From IMG/VR virus record IMGVR_UViG_3300043410_002385, positions 1-20,393 of that record: 20,393 bases of DNA. One strand, 5' to 3'. The notes beneath the pieces were generated by a model that ran no database searches, was not told where the DNA came from, and saw only the letters and a program-made list of their open reading frames with translations. The position numbers and the translations under genes are program-made. The stretch is from a virus. Every line of letters starts with the position of its first letter. Within the stretch, counting starts at the first letter, position 1. This document shows, piece after piece, positions 1 to 7,893 of the stretch.

Positions 1-165
1 ATCCGCTGGGGGCTGTCCGTCAAGACCCTACGCCGCTGGCGCCAGGAACAGATCGGCCCGATCTTTTGCAAGCTCGGTGCGAGCGTCCGGTACCAGATCT
101 CTGCCATCGAGCAATACGAGCGCCAAGTAGCCCGGTTCTCGACCTCTGCTCGCGCATACCAGTGA
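1..165 (+). CDS. Partial helix-turn-helix DNA-binding protein (C-terminal end)
   Basis: Reading frame 1 is open from the window edge to TGA at 163-165, giving the last 54 residues. The visible part (starting IRWGLSVKTLRRWRQEQ and continuing to an IGPIFCKLG segment) looks like the recognition helix and wing of an excisionase or MerR-like HTH protein: a Trp/Arg-rich helix, then a short strand-like segment ending in RYQISAIEQYE. Small proteins of this kind act as phage regulators or excisionases, but the N-terminus is missing, so the role cannot be fixed. The next gene starts 12 bp downstream, which suggests co-transcription. Confidence 0.6.
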   Translation: MRWGLSVKTLRRWRQEQIGPIFCKLGASVRYQISAIEQYERQVARFSTSARAYQ

Positions 166-176
166 GGAGGCCGACG

Positions 177-656
177 ATGACTGATCTGACCGTATTCCCC
201 GCCGACATCGCCGAGATGTCCATCGCCCAACTGGCTAGCCTGCCTGCCCAGCAACTTTACGAAATTGACACCAACCTCGACCAGGCCATCGACTGGCTCA
301 AGACTGCACGCACCAAGGTGGACACCGCCCTGGAGCAGCGCTTCGGCGCCCAAGGTCGTGAAGCCCTGCGTGACACCGGACGCGACTTCGGCACTGCCCA
401 CCTGAAGGCCGATGGCCTGCACGTGAAGTTCGAGTTGCCAAAGAAAGTGTCCTGGGACCAGAAGAAGCTCAAGGCCATCGCCGAACGCATCGTCGCCTCG
501 GGCGAAGCCGTCGAGAGCTACCTAGACGTAAAGCTGGCGGTACCCGAGTCCCGTTACACCAACTGGCCACCGGCCCTGCAGCAGCAGTTTGCCGATGCCC
601 GCACGGTGGAGGCTGGCAAGCCGACCTTTGAGCTGTCTTCGGACCAGGAGGGCTGA
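177..656 (+). CDS. Phage protein of unknown function
   Basis: This is a 159-residue protein. ATG at 177 is chosen because a strong GAGGAGG ribosome site lies just upstream; an upstream in-frame ATG at 66 would run over the preceding gene. Residues about 25-60 (DTNLDQAIDWLKTARTKVDT and following) look helical and possibly coiled. The middle carries a lysine-rich stretch (LPKKVSWDQKKLKAIAERI). No signal peptide or membrane segment is visible. I do not recognise the family. It sits directly upstream of the antirepressor and the recombination module, with only 2 bp to the next gene, so a role in early phage DNA metabolism or regulation is plausible but unproven. Confidence 0.75.
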   Translation: MTDLTVFPADIAEMSIAQLASLPAQQLYEIDTNLDQAIDWLKTARTKVDTALEQRFGAQGREALRDTGRDFGTAHLKADGLHVKFELPKKVSWDQKKLKAIAERIVASGEAVESYLDVKLAVPESRYTNWPPALQQQFADARTVEAGKPTFELSSDQEG

Positions 657-658
657 CC

Positions 659-1417
659 ATGAACCAGCAACTTGTCCCCTTTGATTTTGAAGGCCGCCCT
701 GTCCGTGTTGTGACGGATTCGCAGGGTGAGCCATGGTTCGTGGCGGCTGACGTCTGCCGCGTGTTGGAAATCTCCAAGCCCGAAAACGCATACGGTCGCC
801 TCGACGACGATGAAAGGGATACCCGCACAGTGGGTACCCTTGGTGGCCCCCAGGACATGGTGGTGATCAACGAGTCTGGCCTTTACAGCCTGATTTTGAC
901 CAGCCGCAAGACCGAAGCCAAACCCTTCAAACGCTGGGTCACGCACGAGGTATTGCCGTCGATCCGCAAGACCGGCAGCTACGCTGTTCCCGGTGTCATT
1001 GCCAGCCTGCCAGCACCTACCCAGGACCGTGTCACCGCGCTGCTTCTGATTGGCGAAGCCGTGGCCAAAGTGCCCGGGGTGAAGGCCGGCATCGCCATGG
1101 CGGCCACGCTCACCTGCATCCAAGAAAACACTGGCCTCGCCGTCGAGACCCTGCGTCGGACACTGCCATCCGCCAACGAGCCCATCTGTGCGCTCAACGC
1201 CACCCAGCTCGGAAAACTCGCTGGCTTGTCCGCCAAGACCACCAACCTGCGTCTGGCCGCCCTGGGTCTGCAGTACCGCAATGATCGCGACGAGTGGGAG
1301 TTGACCGAAGCAGGGGAAGCTTGGGCGGAGGCCATGCCGTATTCCCGAAACGGCCACAGCGGTTACCAGATCCTCTGGAATCCGGCGGTGGCTGAACAGT
1401 TGCGGGAGGTGGCGTGA
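659..1417 (+). CDS. Bro-N domain phage antirepressor-like protein
   Basis: This 252-residue protein has a recognisable Bro-N domain at about residues 5-105. Hallmarks are the opening segment VRVVTDSQGEPWFVAADVCR, the later VVINESGLYSLIL, and FKRWVTHEVLPSIRKTGSY at the domain end. Bro-N proteins are DNA-binding phage regulators, often antirepressors that counter the lysogenic repressor. The C-terminal half (about 110-252) lacks an obvious KilA-C or Ant domain. It contains an ATLTCIQENTGLAVETLRR stretch and a possible helix-turn-helix near LGKLAGLSAKTTNLRLAALG, which could be a second DNA-binding unit. The stop TGA overlaps the next ATG (TGATG), indicating translational coupling to the ATPase. 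Antirepressor function is inferred from the domain, not from a visible target. Confidence 0.85.
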   Translation: MNQQLVPFDFEGRPVRVVTDSQGEPWFVAADVCRVLEISKPENAYGRLDDDERDTRTVGTLGGPQDMVVINESGLYSLILTSRKTEAKPFKRWVTHEVLPSIRKTGSYAVPGVIASLPAPTQDRVTALLLIGEAVAKVPGVKAGIAMAATLTCIQENTGLAVETLRRTLPSANEPICALNATQLGKLAGLSAKTTNLRLAALGLQYRNDRDEWELTEAGEAWAEAMPYSRNGHSGYQILWNPAVAEQLREVA

Positions 1418-2256
1418 TGGCACTTCCAATCATCAGCGCTTCGCAGCGATTGGCAGAAAAGAAAGGCGTCAAGCTGGTGCTGCTCGGTAAGTCCGGCATT
1501 GGCAAAACCACCCAGCTCAAGACCCTGCCCGAGGACAGCACGCTGTTCGTGGACCTGGAGGCGGGCGATCTCGCGGTCAAGGACTGGCATGGCGACTGTG
1601 TACGCCCCGCCACCTGGCCCGAGTTCCGCGACCTGGTGGTCTTCCTGGCTGGCCCCAACCCAGCACTGCCCGCAGAGGCCCCGTACTCGCAGGCTCACTT
1701 CGACCATGTGTGTGAACGCTATGGCGACCCGTCCCAACTGGCCAAGTACGACACCTACTTCGTCGACAGCATCACGGTGCTGGCACGCCTGGCGCTGATC
1801 TGGGCCAAGGTCCAGCCGCAGGCCCTCTCCGAGCGCACCGGCAAGCCCGACACCCGAGGGGCTTATGGCCTGCTGGGCCAGGAGATGCTGACCGCACTGA
1901 CCCACCTGCAGCATGCCCGGGGCAAGCACGTCGTGTTCGTCTCCATCCTCGACGAGAAGCTCGACGACTTCAACCGCAAGGTGTTCGTCCCGCAGATCGA
2001 GGGCTCCAAAACCGCAGCCGAACTGCCGGGCATCGTCGACGAGGTGGTGACCCTGGCCGAGATCAAGGCTGAGGACGGTAGCAGCTACCGCGCCTTCATC
2101 ACCCACACGCTCAACCCCTACGGCTACCCCGCCAAGGACCGATCCGGTCAGCTTGATCTGCAGGAGCCACCGAACCTGCGCGCCCTCATCGACAAGTGCG
2201 CCGCTGCAACGCGTATGCCCTCTGGCAATTCCACATCCCAAACACCCAAGGAGTAA
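1417..2256 (+). CDS. RecA-fold ATPase, Sak4-like single-strand annealing recombinase
   Basis: This 279-residue AAA_24/RecA-core ATPase has a Walker A motif at about residues 24-32 (GKSGIGKTT) and a Walker B-like strand near residues 114-118 (YFVDS, Asp117). ATG at 1417 is preferred over GTG at 1414 because GGAGG at 1405-1409 gives better spacing and the TGATG overlap supports coupling. Phage Sak4 proteins are compact RecA relatives that anneal single strands and work with a cognate SSB. The next gene looks like such an SSB, which strengthens the assignment. Without a structure comparison, another phage RecA-like NTPase remains possible. It probably drives recombination-dependent replication or repair of phage DNA ends. 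Confidence 0.75.
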   Translation: MALPIISASQRLAEKKGVKLVLLGKSGIGKTTQLKTLPEDSTLFVDLEAGDLAVKDWHGDCVRPATWPEFRDLVVFLAGPNPALPAEAPYSQAHFDHVCERYGDPSQLAKYDTYFVDSITVLARLALIWAKVQPQALSERTGKPDTRGAYGLLGQEMLTALTHLQHARGKHVVFVSILDEKLDDFNRKVFVPQIEGSKTAAELPGIVDEVVTLAEIKAEDGSSYRAFITHTLNPYGYPAKDRSGQLDLQEPPNLRALIDKCAAATRMPSGNSTSQTPKE

Positions 2257-2259
2257 TTC

Positions 2260-2913
2260 ATGTCCAACTGGTCCGATTTCAACGACGCCGAACAACAGCA
2301 ATCCTTCGATCTGATCCCCAAGGGCACGGTCGCCAAAGTCCGCATGACCGTGAAACCCGGCGGGTACGACGACCCGAGCCAAGGCTGGCTGGGTGGTTAC
2401 GCCACCCAGAGCTTTGAGACCGGCAGCATCTTCCTGGCCTGCGAATTCGTCGTGCTCGAAGGTGAATACGCCCGCCGCAAGCTGTGGTCCAACATTGGGC
2501 TGTACAGCAGCAAGGGGCCCACCTGGGGCAACATGGGTCGCACCTTTGTGCGGGCAGCCCTGAACTCGGCGCGCAACGTCCACCCTGACGACAACACGCC
2601 CCAGGCTGCAGCGGCCCGCCGCATCCAGGGCTTTCATGAGCTGGACGGTCTGGAGTTCGTCGCCCGCATCGACATCGAGAAAGACGGTCGCGGCGAAGCG
2701 AAGAACGTGGTCAAGATGGCTGTGGAGCCAGGTGAGCCTGAATACGCGCCCACGATGGCTGGCGCAGGCTTCATCCCCAACCGTACGGCAGGGGCACCGG
2801 TGGCAACCCCAACCGCAGCCCCGCCCGTATCCCCGACCGCAGTCACAACCGCAGCCGCGCCGGCAGCGGCCCAACGCCCTGCCGTGTCCGGCAAGCCCGC
2901 CTGGGCGCAGTGA
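2260..2913 (+). CDS. Probable single-stranded DNA-binding protein (partner of the Sak4-like ATPase)
   Basis: This is a 217-residue protein with an AAGGAG ribosome site just before ATG 2260, 3 bp after the ATPase gene. Residues about 1-165 form a compact beta-rich domain (segments such as GTVAKVRMTVKPGGY, FLACEFVVLEGEYARRKLW, LDGLEFVARIDIEKDG), as expected for an OB-like fold. Residues about 170-217 form a low-complexity Ala/Pro/Thr/Val tail ending GKPAWAQ. A disordered tail is typical of SSB proteins, but the classical acidic DDDIPF tip is absent. The family is known to me as phage proteins encoded beside Sak4-type ATPases; ssDNA binding is inferred from that pairing and the architecture. Confidence 0.65.
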   Translation: MSNWSDFNDAEQQQSFDLIPKGTVAKVRMTVKPGGYDDPSQGWLGGYATQSFETGSIFLACEFVVLEGEYARRKLWSNIGLYSSKGPTWGNMGRTFVRAALNSARNVHPDDNTPQAAAARRIQGFHELDGLEFVARIDIEKDGRGEAKNVVKMAVEPGEPEYAPTMAGAGFIPNRTAGAPVATPTAAPPVSPTAVTTAAAPAAAQRPAVSGKPAWAQ

Positions 2914-2922
2914 GGGAGGGCA

Positions 2923-3402
2923 ATGAAATGCTGGGTCTGCTCAAGACAGGCCCGGGGGTACGGCCATACCGACAACCGGCATGGCATCGGCCACCCCCGG
3001 CGCTATCCCATCGACTGGGTCTTCTGTTCCCGCCGTTGCCAGGACGCTTTCCATCGCATGTACGGCAGCTGGGTGGATGCCCAGAAGTTCGGCAAGGAGG
3101 TCGAGATGATCGACGCTTCTGACATCGAACGCGCGGCCATGCGCCAGTGCCTCAAGGCCTTCGGTGAGGCCGCTGGCGAGATCGGCTTTGCCAAGCCGCT
3201 GGGTAATTACTCCGAGTCCGAGGCTCTGCGAGTGATCGACGCCATCGTGACTGGTTACACGGATGCCATGGCGGCGCACCACGAAGCCAGCAAGTTCCCT
3301 CCGGTGCGCGGCATGCCACCGACGCCGGATCCACTCGCGCACCCGTTTGCCGATCTGGAGGACGACTTTCCGTGGGACGAGCCGAAGGGGAAGAAGACAT
3401 GA
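2923..3402 (+). CDS. DUF6511-like phage protein with zinc-binding cysteines
   Basis: This 159-residue protein starts at ATG 2923, after a clear GGGAGGG ribosome site. The N-terminus carries two cysteine pairs, C3-x2-C6 and C35-x3-C39, spaced as in a small treble-clef or zinc-ribbon knuckle, with a Gly/His/Arg-rich loop between them. The middle (about 60-115) is helical. The C-terminal 40 residues are Pro/Asp-rich and probably disordered. The pattern matches what I remember of DUF6511, found in proteobacterial phages among replication genes. Function is unknown; a nucleic-acid-binding accessory role is plausible. Its stop overlaps the nuclease start (ATGA). Confidence 0.7.
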   Translation: MKCWVCSRQARGYGHTDNRHGIGHPRRYPIDWVFCSRRCQDAFHRMYGSWVDAQKFGKEVEMIDASDIERAAMRQCLKAFGEAAGEIGFAKPLGNYSESEALRVIDAIVTGYTDAMAAHHEASKFPPVRGMPPTPDPLAHPFADLEDDFPWDEPKGKKT

Positions 3403-4136
3403 TCGACTTCAACTCTTCGGCCAGTGTCTCTGGCCAGCTCACGGCCCTGGTGGATGCCGGGATGCAGCGTGCCCGGGCTTCCGAGTCAGGTCGGGATTAC
3501 CTTGGCGCGTCACGTCTGGGTGTGGCTTGCGAGCGCGCGCTGCAATACGAATTCGCCAAGGCGCCCATCGACAGTGGCCGTCGCCTGGAGGGGCGCATGC
3601 TGCGCATCTTCGAGCGTGGCCATGTGATGGAGGATTGCATGGTTGCCTGGCTGCGCGCAGCCGGGTTTGACCTTCGCACCCGAAAGGCCGACGGCGAACA
3701 GTTTGGCTTTTCGGCGGCTGACGGGCGGCTCAAGGGTCACGTCGATGGCGTGATCGTTGCCGGTCCCGAGGGTTTTGCATATCCCGCCTTGTGGGAGAAC
3801 AAGTGCCTGGGCAACAAGTCCTGGCGCGACCTCGACAAACACAAGCTGGCTGTCTCCAAGCCCGTCTACGCGGCGCAAGTCGCGATCTACCAAGCCTATC
3901 TCGAACTGCACGAGCATCCGGCCATCTTCACGGCGATCAACGCCGACACCATGGAGATCTACACCGAGCTCGTGCCCTTTGATCCTGCGCTGGCGCAGCG
4001 GATGTCGGATCGGGCCGTCAAGGTCATCACCGCCACCCAGGCCGGGGAGCTGCTGCCGCGCAGCTACAACGACTCGACCCATTTCGAATGCCGCATGTGC
4101 GCCTGGCAGGACCGCTGCTGGAGGAATCACACATGA
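3399..4136 (+). CDS. PD-(D/E)XK exonuclease, RecB/Cas4-like, with likely Fe-S cluster
   Basis: This 245-residue nuclease begins at ATG 3399, which overlaps the previous stop. The PD-(D/E)XK core is visible: His75 (RGH), Asp116 (HVDG), Glu133-x-Lys135 (ENK), and the RecB-family Q-x3-Y motif at Gln160/Tyr164. One early cysteine, Cys44 (GVACERAL), and a C-terminal trio, Cys231-x2-Cys234-x5-Cys240, give the 1+3 arrangement seen in Cas4 and AddB nucleases that bind a 4Fe-4S cluster. It probably resects phage DNA to make single strands for the Sak4-like annealer and SSB encoded just upstream. Nothing suggests a CRISPR role: there are no other cas genes or arrays here. Metal and cluster content are inferred from motifs. 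Confidence 0.85.
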   Translation: MIDFNSSASVSGQLTALVDAGMQRARASESGRDYLGASRLGVACERALQYEFAKAPIDSGRRLEGRMLRIFERGHVMEDCMVAWLRAAGFDLRTRKADGEQFGFSAADGRLKGHVDGVIVAGPEGFAYPALWENKCLGNKSWRDLDKHKLAVSKPVYAAQVAIYQAYLELHEHPAIFTAINADTMEIYTELVPFDPALAQRMSDRAVKVITATQAGELLPRSYNDSTHFECRMCAWQDRCWRNHT

Positions 4137-4369
4137 ACGACCACAACACCCCACAACCCGAACCCATGGTGGATGCCAAGCAGGCCGCCGCTGCATTGCG
4201 CTTGCCGTATTACTGGTTTGCTGACCCCGCGATGCGTCAACGCTATCGCATCCCCCACTATCAGATCGGTGCTCTGATTCGCTACCGCCTCAGCGAGCTC
4301 TCCATCTGGATGGCAAACAGCCATCTGAATCAGGATGGAGCCAGTGAAACGGTCGAGGAGGCTCAATGA
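4133..4369 (+). CDS. Small excisionase/AlpA-type helix-turn-helix protein
   Basis: This 78-residue protein starts at ATG 4133 through an ATGA overlap with the nuclease, and its own stop overlaps the primase start in the same way. The segment from VDAKQAAAALRLPYYWF through YQIGALIRYRLSELSIWM resembles the HTH_17 layout: helix, turn, recognition helix, then a basic wing and a closing helix ending in Trp. Such proteins bind DNA as excisionases, phage regulators or origin-binding accessories. Its place between the nuclease and the primase-helicase favours a replication-linked role, but this is inferred from position only. Confidence 0.7.
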   Translation: MNDHNTPQPEPMVDAKQAAAALRLPYYWFADPAMRQRYRIPHYQIGALIRYRLSELSIWMANSHLNQDGASETVEEAQ

Positions 4370-6654
4370 TCGATTTCAACGACATTGAGAACCCTGCGTC
4401 TGCCAGTCACGAAACCACGCGTGAACAGGTCCGTAGCGAGCTGTTGACCCGGCTCGAATCAGTGCTGATGGGCCTGTTCCCCGCAGGCAAAGTCAAGCGC
4501 GGCAAGTTCCTGGTCGGTGACATCTTGGGTAGCCCGGGCGACAGCCTGGAAGTCGTTCTCGCTGGTGAGAAGGCGGGCCTTTGGACTGACCGCGCCGATG
4601 ACTCTGGTGGCGACATCTTCGACCTGATCGGCGGCCACTTCGGCATCGACGTCCATGGTGATTTCAGTGCAGTGCTCGCCCGCTGCGCCGACCTCATGGG
4701 ACGCGCGGCAACAACCCCGCGCAAGTCCAAAAAAGACGTGCCCGTCGATGAACTGGGTCCGGCCACCGCCAAATGGGACTACCTCGATGGCGAAGGCAAG
4801 CTGATCGCCGTCGTCTACCGCTACGACCCGCCCGGTGGCAAGAAAGTGTTCCGGCCCTGGGATGCCAAGCGTCGCAAGATGGCGCCGCCCGAGCCTCGGC
4901 CGCTCTACAACCAGCCTGGCATGCGGGCGGTCGACACTGTCCTCCTGGTCGAGGGTGAAAAGTCTGCCCAGTCCCTGATCGACACCGGCATTTGCGCCAC
5001 CACGGCCATGCACGGAGCCAATGCGCCGATCGAGAAGACCGACTGGTCACCCCTGGCCGGCAAGGTCGTGCTGATCTGGCCGGACAAGGACAAGCCCGGC
5101 TGGGAATACGCAGACCGTGCCTCGCAGGCGATCCTGATGGCCGGGGCCCGCACTTGCCACATCCTGTATCCGCCAGAAGACGCACCAGAAGGCTGGGATG
5201 CTGCAGACGCCCGTGCGGAAGGCTTCGATGTGGCCGGCTTCATCGCTCACGGTCCGCGCATGCAAATGCACCTGGTCGATGACGATCCGGACACCTTGGC
5301 CAACGCGGTCGGACCGGAAGAGGCGGTCTGGGGCACGGAGGATGCGCTGGCGCTGTCCTTCACCCGCCGGTATCACAAGGACTGGCGCTATGTGGCCGGC
5401 TGGGGCAAGTGGCTGGTCTGGGATGGTCAGCGCTGGCGCTCGGAAGACACGCTCGCTGCCACCGACCTGATCCGTCATGTGTGTCGGCACGCCTCGCTCA
5501 ACACCCGCAACCCGCGCATCGCCTCCAAGCTGGCTGCGTCCAGCACGGTGGGCGGTGTCGAGCGTTTGGCACGGGCCGATCGCAGGCATGCTGCCACCAC
5601 CGAGGAGTGGGACGCCGATCCCTGGCTGCTCAACACCCCGGGTGGCGTGGTCGATCTGCGCAGTGGCCGTCTGCGCCCGCATGAGCGTGCCGACCGCATG
5701 ACCAAGATCACCACGGCCACACCCCGTGGCGAATGCCTGCAGTGGCGAGCGTTCCTTGATGACGTGACAGGCGGTGACCAGAACCTGCAGGACTACTTGC
5801 AGCGCATGGTGGGTTACGCATTGACGGGCTCCACGCGTGAGCACGCGCTTTTCTTCCTGTACGGCACTGGGGCCAACGGCAAATCGGTGTTCGTCAACAC
5901 CCTGGCCGACATCCTGGGGGACTACGCAACCAATGCGCCCATGGACACCTTCATGGAGACACGCACCGACCGGCACCCGACCGATATGGCGGGGTTGCGC
6001 GGCGCGCGCTTTGTGGCGGCCATCGAAACCGAACAGGGGCGGCGCTGGGCCGAGTCGAAGGTCAAGAGCCTGACTGGGGGCGACAAGATCGCCGCGCGTT
6101 TCATGCGCCAGGACTTCTTTGAGTTCTTTCCGCAGTTCAAGCTGTTCGTGGCCGGCAACCACAAGCCAGCCATCCGCAACATCGACGAAGCCATGAAGCG
6201 GCGGTTGCACCTGATCCCGTTCACGATCACCGTGCCACCCGAGAAACGCGACAAGCACCTGCAGCAAAAGCTGCTGGCTGAACGCGACGGAATCCTTGCC
6301 TGGGCGCTGGAAGGCTGTCTGGCCTGGCAACGGCTGGGGCGGCTCGATCCGCCACAACAGGTCTTGGATGCCACAGACGAGTACTTCGAAGCCGAGGATG
6401 CCCTGGGCCGCTGGCTCGATGAGCGCTGCGTGCGCGTAGGTACGGCCAAGTCGCTGACGGCTGAGCTCTTCACGGATTGGAAACAGTGGGCCGAGGCCGC
6501 TGGGGAGTTCGTGGGCTCGCAAAAGCGCTTTGCCGACTTGCTACTCACCCGTGGCTTGGAGAAGTGGCGCAACGGTATGGGGCTGCGAGGCTTCCAAGGC
6601 ATTGGCCTCAAGGCACCGCCCACACCAGCTTACACCCCGTACTCGGACAACTGA
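4366..6654 (+). CDS. Phage primase-helicase (TOPRIM plus SF3/D5-type helicase)
   Basis: This 762-residue replication protein is a fusion. Residues about 20-110 resemble the N-terminal module of phage primases (GLWTDRADDSGGDIFDLI) but lack zinc-finger cysteines. A TOPRIM domain follows at about 185-265, with the VEGE glutamates near 195-198 and the acidic WPDKD pair Asp240/Asp242. The C-terminal half (about 430-740) is a D5/P4-type superfamily 3 helicase, with Walker A GTGANGKS at 500-507 and a downstream segment containing KLFVAGNHKP and MKRRLHLIPF. It would prime and unwind phage DNA at the replication origin. The start overlaps the stop of the small HTH gene (ATGA). Length and order are typical of plasmid/phage P4-like primases. 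Confidence 0.9.
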   Translation: MIDFNDIENPASASHETTREQVRSELLTRLESVLMGLFPAGKVKRGKFLVGDILGSPGDSLEVVLAGEKAGLWTDRADDSGGDIFDLIGGHFGIDVHGDFSAVLARCADLMGRAATTPRKSKKDVPVDELGPATAKWDYLDGEGKLIAVVYRYDPPGGKKVFRPWDAKRRKMAPPEPRPLYNQPGMRAVDTVLLVEGEKSAQSLIDTGICATTAMHGANAPIEKTDWSPLAGKVVLIWPDKDKPGWEYADRASQAILMAGARTCHILYPPEDAPEGWDAADARAEGFDVAGFIAHGPRMQMHLVDDDPDTLANAVGPEEAVWGTEDALALSFTRRYHKDWRYVAGWGKWLVWDGQRWRSEDTLAATDLIRHVCRHASLNTRNPRIASKLAASSTVGGVERLARADRRHAATTEEWDADPWLLNTPGGVVDLRSGRLRPHERADRMTKITTATPRGECLQWRAFLDDVTGGDQNLQDYLQRMVGYALTGSTREHALFFLYGTGANGKSVFVNTLADILGDYATNAPMDTFMETRTDRHPTDMAGLRGARFVAAIETEQGRRWAESKVKSLTGGDKIAARFMRQDFFEFFPQFKLFVAGNHKPAIRNIDEAMKRRLHLIPFTITVPPEKRDKHLQQKLLAERDGILAWALEGCLAWQRLGRLDPPQQVLDATDEYFEAEDALGRWLDERCVRVGTAKSLTAELFTDWKQWAEAAGEFVGSQKRFADLLLTRGLEKWRNGMGLRGFQGIGLKAPPTPAYTPYSDN

Positions 6655-6793
6655 CCCCATGAAAACCGCGCATCTGACGGATCGGACAGACCTTGTCGAA
6701 ACCCCTATATCCCGCGCGTCACGCGCACGTGTAGAGAGTTACGTCAAAACCTGTCCGATCCGTCAGACCGAACCAAAAACAAGGACTGACAAC
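6655..6793. other. Intergenic leader between primase-helicase and resolvase
   Basis: This 139-bp gap is the only sizeable break inside the early operon. It holds the 17-bp inverted repeat (6673-6767) and, between its arms, a 6-1-6 dyad at 6714-6726 (GCGCGT C ACGCGC). The resolvase frame is open across the whole gap from an ATG at 6659 that has no ribosome site, so a 45-residue N-terminal extension is possible but unlikely. Regulatory DNA, an RNA structure or an origin-proximal element are the main options. Confidence 0.6.
6673..6767. repeat. Perfect 17-bp inverted repeat, 61-bp spacer
   Basis: The left arm at 6673-6689 reads TCTGACGGATCGGACAG. The right arm at 6751-6767 is its exact reverse complement. 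Perfect 17-bp complementarity in a 139-bp gap is not expected by chance. In RNA it would form a long stem closing a 61-nt loop; in DNA it could be a pair of binding sites for a dimeric phage protein. Confidence 0.85.
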
Positions 6794-7264
6794 ATGAATA
6801 CGACCATCCTCGCCCTCGATCTGGGCACCACAACAGGCTGGGCACTGGCCTGCCGCGACGGCAGCATCACCAGTGGCAGCCAATCCTTCAAACCGCAACG
6901 CTTCGAAGGCGGCGGCATGCGCTTCCTTCGGTTCAAGCGCTGGCTCACCGACATCAAGCAGTGCAACGACAGCATCGACCAGGTGGTCTTCGAAGAGGTC
7001 CGCCGCCACGTCGGTGTCGACGCTGCACACGCCTACGGCGGCTTCATGGGCCAGTTGACCGCCTGGTGTGAGCACCATCAGATCCCGTACCAAGGCATTC
7101 CGGTCGGCACGATCAAGAAGCACGCCACCGGCAAAGGCAACGCCAGCAAGGACGAGATGGTGGCATCCGTCCGTGCACGCGGCCACAGCCCAGCAGACGA
7201 TAACGAGGCCGACGCCATCGCCTTGCTGTACCTGGCCCGTGAGATGACGCAGGAGGGGGTGTGA
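6794..7264 (+). CDS. RuvC-like Holliday junction resolvase
   Basis: This 156-residue RNase H-fold nuclease is like phage RuvC proteins. It opens with the hallmark strand ILALDLGTTTGWAL, carrying catalytic Asp9. A VVFEEVR segment holds the second acid (Glu67 or Glu68). The C-terminal DDNEADAIALLYLA block holds the last acids (Asp136 and Asp140). ATG 6794 is chosen because the conserved strand begins within five residues of it; the in-frame ATG at 6659 would add a low-complexity extension. The enzyme would cut branched recombination or replication intermediates made by the upstream Sak4-like, nuclease and helicase genes before packaging. Confidence 0.88.
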   Translation: MNTTILALDLGTTTGWALACRDGSITSGSQSFKPQRFEGGGMRFLRFKRWLTDIKQCNDSIDQVVFEEVRRHVGVDAAHAYGGFMGQLTAWCEHHQIPYQGIPVGTIKKHATGKGNASKDEMVASVRARGHSPADDNEADAIALLYLAREMTQEGV

Positions 7265-7265
7265 C

Positions 7266-7475
7266 ATGAAAGTGCCGCAATACCGCTACCGCTGCCCCCT
7301 GGGCAATCTGCAGCCGACCACGCCGGATCTGGACGTCGTCAAACGCGAGGGCTGGCGCAACGACCACATCCTGGTGGTGTCGGAAGAAGACGAGCGCCTG
7401 GACTGGATCGAACGGCAATTCGTCCGTCGCCTGGGTGAACGCCTCTACGGGGATGGAGGCAAGCGCCATGACTGA
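7266..7475 (+). CDS. Small phage protein of unknown function
   Basis: This is a 69-residue protein with a strong purine-rich ribosome site (AGGAGGGGG, near 7250-7258) and a start 1 bp after the resolvase stop. It begins MKVPQYRYRCPLGNLQPTTPDLD and ends in a charged helical stretch (EEDERLDWIERQFVRRLGERL). It has no clear domain or membrane segment. The stop overlaps the next start region by 8 bp, so it belongs to the same operon. I do not recognise it. Confidence 0.65.
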   Translation: MKVPQYRYRCPLGNLQPTTPDLDVVKREGWRNDHILVVSEEDERLDWIERQFVRRLGERLYGDGGKRHD

Positions 7476-7893
7476 GACCCGAACCGAATGGACCGCTGAG
7501 GACGTAGCGGCCCGCTTTGCCGAGGCGGCCGAAACCGCACACAAGCTGCCCAGGGTCCGCCCGGGCGGCTACTTCAACCCCTGGATGACGCTGGCTATGC
7601 ATGTACCCGAGCGCTACCCCGACCCCGATCGGCTGTACCGGCCCATGCCGCCCAGTCCACAAGCGGTGGAGAGGATGCTCGAGACCATGCGCTGGGTGCA
7701 GTGGCTGGAGGTGGAGCAGCGGCATCTGGTGTGGATGCGCGCCAACCGCTACGAGTGGCAGCAGATTGGCAGACGCTTTGCCTGTGACCGGAACACGGCG
7801 GCGCGGCGGTGGAACAAGGCGATCTCACTTGTTTTGTTGCACCTGAATCACCCACATATCTGCAGGCCCAAAGCCATGAGTCAGGGAGGGTAA
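7468..7893 (+). CDS. DUF6362-like protein with helix-turn-helix
   Basis: This is a 141-residue protein. ATG 7468 is preferred to the upstream ATG at 7435 because GGAGG sits about 10 bp before it and the 8-bp overlap with the previous gene is compact. Residues about 75-125 contain WVQWLEVEQRHLVWMRANRY, then WQQIGRRFACDRNTAARRW: an HTH in which a helix, a turn and a recognition helix with repeated arginines are easy to see. This matches my memory of DUF6362, found at the end of phage early operons. It resembles the HTH of sigma-like or late-gene regulators, so control of the following methyltransferase/late genes is a reasonable inference only. Confidence 0.7.
   Translation: MTETRTEWTAEDVAARFAEAAETAHKLPRVRPGGYFNPWMTLAMHVPERYPDPDRLYRPMPPSPQAVERMLETMRWVQWLEVEQRHLVWMRANRYEWQQIGRRFACDRNTAARRWNKAISLVLLHLNHPHICRPKAMSQGG

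Noticed and set aside
3399-4136. Cas4-like nuclease as sign of a CRISPR-Cas system
   Set aside because: No repeat-spacer array and no other cas gene are present; the neighbours are phage recombination and replication genes.
5047-6522. Long reverse-strand open frame (491 codons) opposite the primase-helicase
   Set aside because: It is the complement of a GC-rich, well-identified gene; the protein has no family features and no ribosome site. Similar long shadows lie opposite the ATPase/SSB genes (1363-2874) and the terminase (13871-15682).
6659-6793. N-terminal extension of the resolvase, or a separate 45-residue peptide from ATG 6659
   Set aside because: No ribosome site precedes it, the RuvC fold starts at 6794, and the sequence overlaps the inverted repeat; it looks like an accidental open frame.
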